Source: Gemmatimonadota bacterium
Lineage (GTDB): Bacteria; ARS69
Direction of reading: 5' to 3'
DNA: 6,710 bases
Assembly: GCA_021604925.1 (NCBI GenBank)
Contig: BQJX01000156.1
Coordinates: 1 to 6,710, forward strand
Both the position numbers and the translations under genes were made by a program. The notes below the pieces were generated by a model, which was not told where the DNA came from, ran no database searches, and saw only the letters and a program-made list of their open reading frames with translations. Shown here piece after piece: positions 1 to 5,737 of this stretch (positions are counted from its first letter, which is position 1; each line of letters starts with the position of its first letter).

Positions 1-1
1 C

Positions 2-1426
2 CTCTTGGACGCGGGCGACATCTTCCAGGGAACGCCCATCGGGACCACCACGCAGGGCCGGGCCGTGATCGACTTCATGAATGCCGCCGGCTACGACGCC
101 ATGGCGCTGGGCAACCACGACTTCGACGAGGGCCGCGAGAACTGCGAGGCGCTGGTGGAGCGCGCACGCTTCCCGGTGTTGGCCGCGAACCTGATCGACA
201 CCAAGACGGGTCGCGTGCCGGACGGCGTGGAGCCCTGGATCGTGAAGGACTTCGACGGATTCCGGGTCGGGATCTTCGGCCTGATCACGCCGGAGACCGT
301 GAACATGAGCTTCCCGGCCAACATTGCCGGGCTGGAGTTCGTGCCCATGGCGCCGGCCGCCCGTCAGGCCGTGGCGGAGTTGGAGGCGCAGGGCGTGGAT
401 CTCGTGCTGGGCGTGGGCCACGTGGGCGTGCCGTACGATCCGGAAGAGGCGCTGCGCTACCGCACCGAGAACGGCTGGCCGGCCGAGGACGATCCCCGCA
501 GCACCGCCATCGACGTGGCGCATTCGGTGGCCGGGATCGACGCGTTCTTTTCGGGGCACATCCACAAGGGCTTCGACGAGGCCTACGCCGACGATCGCAA
601 CCACACGCTCCTCTTCCAGACCTACGGCCGCGGCTCCGGCGCCGGCATCGTGACGCTGGACGTGGATCGGGAGACGGGCGAGATCGTGGACTACGAGTTC
701 TGGTCGGATCGGGGCTACCTGGTCACGCTGTTCGAGGATCAGTTCTGGCCGGATCCGGAGATGCGACGCGACATCGCGGCCGAAGTGGCCAAGGCCGAGG
801 AGGGCATGGACATCGTCCTGGGCCGCGCCACCGCCAAGTTCACCCGCAGCGGCGACGGCGAGACGCCCATGGGCAATGCCGTGTGCGATGCCATGCTCGA
901 GGAGTCGGGCGCGGACTTCGCGTTCACCAATCTCGGCGGCATCCGGGAGGAGTTCGGACCGGGACCCATCACGCCCCGCGACGCCTTCCAGGTGCTCCCG
1001 TTCGGCAACAAGATGGTCGTCTTTGACATGAGCGGCACCCTTCTCCGCCAGGTGATCGAGGCGCGCGTGAGTGCGGATCACCATGGGCTCTATATCGCGG
1101 GGGGAACCGTCGTGTACAACAAGACCCGGCCGGACTGGGATCGGGTCACCCGGCTTGAGATCGGGGGACAGCCCTGGTCGCCGGACGCCCGCTACAAGGT
1201 CGTGACCAGCGATTTCCTGGCCCAGGGAAACGCCGATCTGTCGATGCTGCCGGATGTGCCGGCGGAGCAGATCACCTACACCGGCAAGACCATGCGGGAG
1301 TCGCTGGAAAACTGGATCAAGCGCCACTCGCCCCTGACCCCGGGGACCGATGGCCGCTGGACCCGCGACGATGACTCCGAGCCCACCCCCGAGATGAAAG
1401 CCGCCTCGCTCCGGACGACCCCGTAG
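2..1426 (+). CDS. 5'-nucleotidase / metallophosphatase family protein, 5' end missing
   Basis: This gene likely encodes a periplasmic or extracellular two-metal phosphohydrolase that dephosphorylates nucleotides (UshA/5'-nucleotidase family). The reading frame is already open at the left edge, so the start, any signal peptide and the first metal motif (D-x-H) are missing. Numbering from the Leu codon at base 5, visible metal-site motifs are D-A-G-D (2-5), G-N-H-D-F-D (36-41), G-H-V-G (138-141) and G-H-I-H (184-187). The C-terminal substrate domain follows at about 270-445, with M-G-N-A-V-C-D-A-M (289-297), N-L-G-G-I-R (309-314) and L-P-F-G-N (331-335). The usual G-G-D-G loop after the conserved Phe is instead G-N-A-D (F404, then 408-411), so nucleoside recognition may differ. 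About 30 polar residues trail the C-terminal domain. The family assignment is firm; the exact substrate (nucleotide, UDP-sugar or 2',3'-cyclic nucleotide) is open. Confidence 0.95.
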   Translation, partial: LLDAGDIFQGTPIGTTTQGRAVIDFMNAAGYDAMALGNHDFDEGRENCEALVERARFPVLAANLIDTKTGRVPDGVEPWIVKDFDGFRVGIFGLITPETVNMSFPANIAGLEFVPMAPAARQAVAELEAQGVDLVLGVGHVGVPYDPEEALRYRTENGWPAEDDPRSTAIDVAHSVAGIDAFFSGHIHKGFDEAYADDRNHTLLFQTYGRGSGAGIVTLDVDRETGEIVDYEFWSDRGYLVTLFEDQFWPDPEMRRDIAAEVAKAEEGMDIVLGRATAKFTRSGDGETPMGNAVCDAMLEESGADFAFTNLGGIREEFGPGPITPRDAFQVLPFGNKMVVFDMSGTLLRQVIEARVSADHHGLYIAGGTVVYNKTRPDWDRVTRLEIGGQPWSPDARYKVVTSDFLAQGNADLSMLPDVPAEQITYTGKTMRESLENWIKRHSPLTPGTDGRWTRDDDSEPTPEMKAASLRTTP

Positions 1427-1711
1427 GCCGCTTCTTCACCGTCTTTTCACGGGAATCGGCACCGGAACCCCCGGAATGGCGGGGCTCCCCATGGAATCGG
1501 ATGTCAAACTCTGGTACTCTCTACTGCTGGAGAGGAATGACCGGATTCTGGCCAGTTTGGCCAAAATCGGTCTCTCCGGTGCAGTCCACGCGTCCGTCCC
1601 AGCTCGGAAAGGGCCTGAGGGCCCAGGGGGCCACGTGGCCGGAGCCGTCGAGAATCTGACAACCAGATAAGCGAATGTCGGGGCCCGTTTAACCCCTGAG
1701 AGGATTCCCCA
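1427..1711. other. Intergenic spacer with GC palindromes; no convincing gene
   Basis: This 285-base gap holds the end of the nucleotidase transcript and the leader of the next gene. Visible structure includes a hairpin at 1464-1488, adjacent palindromes CTGGCCAG (1548-1555) and TTTGGCCAAA (1556-1565), a GGGCC/GGCCC stem with TGAG loop (1611-1624) and the 12-base palindrome GGCCACGTGGCC (1629-1640). A weak promoter-like pair, TTGGCC (1557-1562) and TGCAGT (1580-1585) with a 17-base spacer, is too poor to call. Short open frames at 1476-1670 and 1537-1662 lack properly spaced ribosome-binding sites and the strong G/C third-position bias of the neighbours, so I do not call them genes. No known riboswitch was recognised. 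Confidence 0.6.
1464..1488 (+). terminator. Possible weak terminator hairpin after the nucleotidase gene
   Basis: The stem CCCCG/CGGGG (1469-1473 with 1480-1484) has a GAATGG loop and is extended by GGA/TCC across a small internal bulge. It lies about 40 bases after the nucleotidase stop codon. There is no T-tract, so it could be an RNA 3'-end stabiliser or a chance GC hairpin rather than an intrinsic terminator. Confidence 0.3.
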
Positions 1712-4669
1712 ATGCGAGTAAATGTCACCGGGTTTGTACTGTCCCTGACCACGCTGGCGTTCACCGTTCCAGCGTCAGCGCAGGTCGTGATCAACGAGAT
1801 CCTCGCCGACGTCGGATCGCTGTTCGACGGTGCCGAGTTCATCGAACTCTACAATCCGACCGGCTCCGCCGTGAACCTGACCAACTGGGTCATCACGGGC
1901 ACCGAGTTCAACGGAACCTGCGGTGGGGAGGACCACTGGCAGTTCCCGTCCGGCGCATCCATTGCGGCCGGCGACTACCTCGTCATCGCCAAGGACAACA
2001 TCGACACGGTCCCCGGGGATGAGGACGATGGCTTCCTGCAGCGCTTCGGATTCGATCCCGACTACGAGATGGTGGATCTCAGCTTCGGCCACGACACGGA
2101 CGATCCGTCGGTGCCGAACCTGATCCTGCTGACCCCCGAGTCGTTCAACGACCAGATCGGTCTGGTCGGCGCGAGCGCCTCGGACGATGGCTACGGCGCC
2201 ACGTGCGCGGGGACCTTCAACCAGTACGAGGCCCTCTATCTGTACAACGGTGATCCGGGCGGCGGTGGCACCGTCGTGGATGAGATCGAGTGGCGCGAGC
2301 CGTCCACCTGTCTCGTCGACGCCTGCACCGGCGTTGGGAGCAGCGACAACGACGCGTTCCTCGGTCTGCCCGGGATCGGCCAGGCCCTGTGCCGCGACGC
2401 CTCCGGCACGGACACGAACAACAGCGGCGCGGACCTGTTCCTGGGCACCACCACGCCGGGCGCCGCGAACATCGCGAACGCGGGTCCGTTGCTCTCCAGC
2501 ATGGCGCTGAGCAACCCTGCGCCCAAGACGACCGAGACCGTGGACGTCTCCATCGTGGCCACGGATTCGGACGGAATCGGCGCCATGTTCGTGGTCTATT
2601 CCGTGAACGGCGGCCCCGCGGACTCGGTGTCCATGTCTTCGGTGGGAACCGATCAGTACGCCGGGACCATTCCCGCGCAGCTGGACGGCGACCAGGTGGC
2701 GTACTTCGTGCGCGCGCGGGACGCCGGGACGGCCGCCGGGGTCGGCGTGAGCAAGTACCCCGACTACCAGTCGCGTTCGCTGGCGTGGGGAACGCAGACG
2801 ATCTTCGACGTGCAGTTCCACTCGCCGGCCAGCGATACCGGGTTCTCCGCGCTCGTCGGCACGGCAGTGAACGTGGAAGGCACCGTGACCACGGAGCCGG
2901 GCCCGTTCAACACGACGTCGAACAATCTCATCACGATGCAGTCGGGTCCCGGTTTCTGGAACGGCGTGACCGTGATCGACTTCCTGGGTGAGCTGAACGT
3001 GCAGCGTGGCGACAGTCTCCGGGTATCCGGCGAAGTGGGCGAGTACTTCGGCTACACGCAGGTCCAGATCTTCGGCAACGCTGCCGCGCAGGTCCTGGAC
3101 AGCAATCGGCCGCTCCCGGCCCCGACGGACGTGACGGCTTCGCAGCTCACGACGGGTGCGCCCATCGCCGAGGCGCTGGAAGGCGTCTACGTCCACATGG
3201 ACAGCGTGACGGTCACGCTGGACGACGACGGATTCGGCAACTGGCACGTGAGTGACGGTACGGGCACCGCCACCATCGGGGACGAGGCGTTCATCAACTA
3301 CACTCCGGTGATCGGCGACTCGCTGGACGCGATCGAGGGCATTGTGGGGTACGCCTTCAGCGAGCGGGTCCTGCAGCCGCGCGACGACCAGGACATCCAG
3401 GGTCCGCCGCTGGTCAGCACCGTTCGCTACGCTCCGATCCCGCCCACGGCGGCCAGCGCCATCACGATTTCCGCGCTGATCACCGACAACGGCACCATCA
3501 CCCGGAGCAAGCTGTACTTCTCGACCGACAATGGCGGCACCTACGACTCCACCGACATGGTGGACAACGCCGGCACGTACGAGGCGTCCGTGGGGCCGTT
3601 CGCGAACGGCACCATCCTGGACTACCACATCGAGGTCACGGACAACTCCGGCTTCACCGGACAGTCGCCCTCGGTCGGGGACTTCGACCTCCGGGTGGGC
3701 CTCCAGACGATCGAGACGGTGCAGTCCAACACGTCGGCCACGTCCGACAGTTCCGCATTCGAAGGGCTGCCCACGAACCTCTCGGGGATCGTGACCATGG
3801 CTCCGGGAACGACGGCGGACAACATCTTCGCCCTCCAGAACAACTGGGTCACGGATCCGGCATTCCACGGGATCCAGGTCTTCTCGGGCGGAAGCCTGGT
3901 GGGCGCGCTGGAACTGGGCGACTCGGTGACCGTGTCGGGTGACGTCGATGAGTTCTTCGGGCTCACGCAGTGCCGGATGCACTTCACCGACGCCTACGTG
4001 AATCACGGGCAGGTCGGCGAGATCCAGGGCTTCTCGCTGGACACGTCGGACTTCCTCCCGGATTCGACCGGCGTCCTGCCGGCATCCGAGGCGTGGGAGA
4101 GCGTGCTGATCCAGTTCGACGGTTCGACGGTCACGAACGCGGCCGCCGGCTTTGGCCAGTACTACCTGGACAACACCGCGCCGACGACCGGCCAGGAAAC
4201 GCTGGTCGACGACGAGACCCGCTTCAGCGGACTGACCTATGCGCCCACGGCGGGCGACATGTTCACCTACCGCGGAATCGGCAGCTTCGCGTTCGGCGAC
4301 TACATCCTCCTGCCGCGGAACGATTCGGACATTCTTCCGTTCGATCCGAACGACGCGGTGGGCGTGAACCCGGGGCTCGTGGCCGGTTTGGGCTTCCAGT
4401 TGGCCCAGAACACGCCGAACCCGTTCAGCCGGGCGGCGACGCGGATCTCGTTCGCGCTGCCGAGCACGCAGCCGGCCACGCTTCGCGTCTTTGACGTGCA
4501 GGGTCGCGCCGTGCGGACGCTGGTGAACGGCATGACCGAGGCCGGAGCCCACACGGTGACGTGGAATGGCCGCAACGACAGCGGACTCGAAGTCGCGTCG
4601 GGCGTCTACTTCTACCGCCTGGATGCGGCGGACCAGACGGCCACGCGGAAGGCCATCGTGCTCCGCTAG
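1712..4669 (+). CDS. Secreted modular LTD / Ig-like / OB-like protein with FlgD-type sorting domain
   Basis: This is a 985-residue exported protein with no recognised catalytic domain. Residues 1-23 form a signal peptide with likely cleavage A-S-A|Q. A lamin-tail domain follows (about 24-252), opening with V-V-I-N-E-I-L and E-F-I-E-L-Y-N (42-48), holding five of six cysteines (70, 165, 200, 205, 227) and closing with T-P-G-A-A-N. Next come an Ig-like domain (about 258-357), an OB-like region (363-563), a second Ig-like domain (564-663) and a second OB-like region (664-876). The last 90 residues (895-985) are a FlgD-like Ig domain with Q-N-T-P-N-P-F (899-905) and S-G-V-Y-F-Y-R-L (963-970), typical of type IX-like sorting or surface-anchoring tails. 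GAGAGGA at 1698-1704 supports the ATG. Inference: a surface-attached adhesive or nucleic-acid-binding protein. Domain types are fairly sure; the function is not known. Confidence 0.93.
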   Translation: MRVNVTGFVLSLTTLAFTVPASAQVVINEILADVGSLFDGAEFIELYNPTGSAVNLTNWVITGTEFNGTCGGEDHWQFPSGASIAAGDYLVIAKDNIDTVPGDEDDGFLQRFGFDPDYEMVDLSFGHDTDDPSVPNLILLTPESFNDQIGLVGASASDDGYGATCAGTFNQYEALYLYNGDPGGGGTVVDEIEWREPSTCLVDACTGVGSSDNDAFLGLPGIGQALCRDASGTDTNNSGADLFLGTTTPGAANIANAGPLLSSMALSNPAPKTTETVDVSIVATDSDGIGAMFVVYSVNGGPADSVSMSSVGTDQYAGTIPAQLDGDQVAYFVRARDAGTAAGVGVSKYPDYQSRSLAWGTQTIFDVQFHSPASDTGFSALVGTAVNVEGTVTTEPGPFNTTSNNLITMQSGPGFWNGVTVIDFLGELNVQRGDSLRVSGEVGEYFGYTQVQIFGNAAAQVLDSNRPLPAPTDVTASQLTTGAPIAEALEGVYVHMDSVTVTLDDDGFGNWHVSDGTGTATIGDEAFINYTPVIGDSLDAIEGIVGYAFSERVLQPRDDQDIQGPPLVSTVRYAPIPPTAASAITISALITDNGTITRSKLYFSTDNGGTYDSTDMVDNAGTYEASVGPFANGTILDYHIEVTDNSGFTGQSPSVGDFDLRVGLQTIETVQSNTSATSDSSAFEGLPTNLSGIVTMAPGTTADNIFALQNNWVTDPAFHGIQVFSGGSLVGALELGDSVTVSGDVDEFFGLTQCRMHFTDAYVNHGQVGEIQGFSLDTSDFLPDSTGVLPASEAWESVLIQFDGSTVTNAAAGFGQYYLDNTAPTTGQETLVDDETRFSGLTYAPTAGDMFTYRGIGSFAFGDYILLPRNDSDILPFDPNDAVGVNPGLVAGLGFQLAQNTPNPFSRAATRISFALPSTQPATLRVFDVQGRAVRTLVNGMTEAGAHTVTWNGRNDSGLEVASGVYFYRLDAADQTATRKAIVLR

Positions 4670-4679
4670 CAGGAAACGT

Positions 4680-4703
4680 CGGGGAGGACTTCGGTCCTCC
4701 CCG
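4680..4703 (+). terminator. UUCG stem-loop after the large LTD gene, no T-tract
   Basis: A perfect 10-base-pair stem (CGGGGAGGAC pairing with GTCCTCCCCG) closes on a TTCG loop, giving the very stable C(UUCG)G tetraloop in RNA. It starts 11 bases after the stop codon. The absence of a T-run means it may be a transcript 3'-end protector, an attenuator or a weak terminator. The 3' arm contains TCCTCC, exactly complementary to the GGAGGA ribosome-binding site of the next gene. Confidence 0.65.
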
Positions 4704-4710
4704 GCTCACC

Positions 4711-4759
4711 TCCGGGGCTCGCCCCCGGATCTCCGCTCCGATGCTCGAGCCGGAGCGGA
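4711..4759 (+). other. Two further tandem stem-loops in the spacer
   Basis: The first is TCCGGGG/CCCCGGA (4711-4717 with 4723-4729), with a five-base loop. The second is TCCGCTCCG/CGGAGCGGA (4732-4740 with 4751-4759), with a ten-base loop containing the palindrome GCTCGAGC. Neither is followed by a T-tract. A competing stem is possible between ACCTCCG (4708-4714) and CGGAGGT (4769-4775). The role is unknown; the arrangement could be attenuation or transcript stability, or incidental to high GC. Confidence 0.5.
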
Positions 4760-4826
4760 AACACAGGTCGGAGGTACCGATCTGCTGGTTCGACCGCCCC
4801 CAGGGTGGGAAGTACGTCTACTCTTC

Positions 4827-4832
4827 GGAGGA
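4827..4832 (+). promoter_or_regulatory. Ribosome-binding site that fixes the start of the small LTD gene
   Basis: GGAGGA lies five bases before ATG 4838. An in-frame GTG at 4805 would add 11 residues ahead of a normal signal peptide and has no ribosome-binding site, so 4838 is the better start. Confidence 0.85.
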
Positions 4833-4837
4833 ATCCA

Positions 4838-5545
4838 ATGAAGAAGGTTACGATCACTCTTCTCGTCGGCGCTGCCACGCTTTCGCTCGCCTCGCTGGCG
4901 TTTGCGCAGGCTCCGCAGCTGAACGAGATTGTTTCGAACGACATCAGCGGCGACGACCATGAGTTCATTGAGATCTGTGGAGACCCGTTCACGGACCTCA
5001 GCGGCTACTCGATCGTGGAGATCGAGGGCGACGCCACGTCGTCGACCGGAACGATCGATCACGTGCACAACCTCGCCGGTGTGATCGGCGCGTCCGGTAT
5101 CTACACCATCGGTCACGCGGCCATCACGTGTGCCGATGAACTCCTGGACCGGAGCGTCGAGAACGGCGGCAAGACCATTCTGCTGGTGCTGAACTCGACG
5201 GCCGTGGTCGGCATGGACATCGACGCGGATGACGACGGCAACGCGGATGGCCCGATCGGCACGATCGTGGACGCCGTGGGCATGGGTCAGCCTGGCGACC
5301 TCACCTACTACGGTGCGCCGTTCATCGGTCCGGACGGCAGCTTCGATCCGGCCGGCGTGGCTCGTTGCGAAGACTGCACGGGCGCCTGGGGCATCATCTG
5401 CCTCGACGGAACCGAGCCCACGGGCCCCGGTTGCGACACGGGCGTGTACAGCCAGGCGTACGCTTCGCCGTGCGTGGGCAACTCCTGTGGTCCCGTCAGC
5501 GTGGACGAGAACACCTGGGGCGCCACCAAGGCCCTGTACAAGTAG
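4838..5545 (+). CDS. Small secreted LTD-like, cysteine-rich protein
   Basis: This is a 235-residue exported protein. A lysine-led signal peptide ends near A-F-A|Q-A-P (about residue 23). The mature part opens with Q-L-N-E-I and then H-E-F-I-E-I-C (41-47), the same layout as the lamin-tail domains of both neighbouring genes, so it is probably a diverged LTD protein. D-I-D-A-D-D-D-G-N-A-D-G (127-138) is a dense acidic loop of calcium-binding appearance. Eight cysteines (47, 98, 177, 180, 188, 199, 212, 217) could form up to four disulfides after export. The protein ends T-W-G-A-T-K-A-L-Y-K and has no FlgD-like tail, unlike the upstream protein. The start is set by GGAGGA five bases upstream. 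A strong terminator follows, so transcription probably ends here. No enzymatic motif is visible; function unknown. Confidence 0.92.
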   Translation: MKKVTITLLVGAATLSLASLAFAQAPQLNEIVSNDISGDDHEFIEICGDPFTDLSGYSIVEIEGDATSSTGTIDHVHNLAGVIGASGIYTIGHAAITCADELLDRSVENGGKTILLVLNSTAVVGMDIDADDDGNADGPIGTIVDAVGMGQPGDLTYYGAPFIGPDGSFDPAGVARCEDCTGAWGIICLDGTEPTGPGCDTGVYSQAYASPCVGNSCGPVSVDENTWGATKALYK

Positions 5546-5550
5546 TTCGC

Positions 5551-5564
5551 CGCGCTTCGGCGCG
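5551..5564 (+). other. Short UUCG hairpin just after the stop codon
   Basis: CGCGC and GCGCG pair around TTCG, another C(UUCG)G tetraloop, only five bases after the TAG. It sits directly before the main terminator and may help terminate or protect the RNA end. Confidence 0.5.
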
Positions 5565-5570
5565 ACACGG

Positions 5571-5601
5571 GGCGGGGGACTTCGGTCTCCCGCCTTTTTT
5601 T
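5571..5601 (+). terminator. Intrinsic (Rho-independent) terminator
   Basis: GGCGGGGGAC pairs with GTCTCCCGCC (one G-U pair) around a TTCG loop, followed directly by seven T (5595-5601). It ends the transcript of the small LTD gene and separates it from the next gene, which therefore likely has its own promoter in the following 136 bases. Confidence 0.93.
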
Positions 5602-5623
5602 GTGCCCAACGCGACTTCGCCTC

Positions 5624-5651
5624 TTGTCCGACTTCGGCCGGATCCTACCTT
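5624..5651 (+). promoter_or_regulatory. Weak candidate promoter for the last gene
   Basis: A promoter is expected between the terminator and ATG 5738. TTGTCC (5624-5629) and TACCTT (5646-5651) with a 16-base spacer match the sigma-70 consensus at four and three of six positions. That is poor, and the organism's promoter consensus is unknown, so this is only a candidate. Confidence 0.18.
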
Positions 5652-5681
5652 CGCGTCCCGGATCAGGAACGGGATCCGGAA

Positions 5682-5726
5682 CTCCCCGAACACGCCATAC
5701 CTCCCCGTGAGTTCCCACTCTCCCCG
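5682..5726 (+). repeat. Three CTCCCCG repeats with exact 19-base period in the leader
   Basis: CTCCCCG occurs at 5682-5688, 5701-5707 and 5720-5726, each start 19 bases from the last. The third copy runs into the ribosome-binding site GGGAGGA (5726-5732). The CTCCC part of each upstream copy is complementary to GGGAG of that site. The sequence between copies is not conserved. This could be a protein-binding array, a translation-control leader or coincidence. Confidence 0.55.
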
Positions 5727-5737
5727 GGAGGAAACCA

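Noticed and set aside
1537..1662. Small open frame of about 41 codons preceded by AGAGG
   Set aside because: The purine stretch directly touches the ATG, too close to act as a ribosome-binding site, and the product has no recognisable feature.
1476..1670. Small open frame of 64 codons between the nucleotidase and the large LTD gene
   Set aside because: No ribosome-binding site at the ATG, codon use unlike the neighbours, and it overlaps hairpins and palindromes typical of non-coding DNA.
1691..1712. CTGAGA-like leader segment reminiscent of a TPP riboswitch
   Set aside because: The other conserved TPP segments are absent, and the downstream gene has no link to thiamine.
1775..4552. A 925-codon open frame on the minus strand opposite the large LTD gene
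   Set aside because: It is an antisense shadow caused by G/C-biased third positions: the product is rich in Arg, His, Val and Gly with no recognisable domain or signal peptide, while the plus frame has clear domains and a ribosome-binding site.
5682..5726. Regular repeats considered as a CRISPR array
   Set aside because: The heptamer is far too short for a CRISPR repeat, the spacing is only 19 bases, and there are no cas genes in view.
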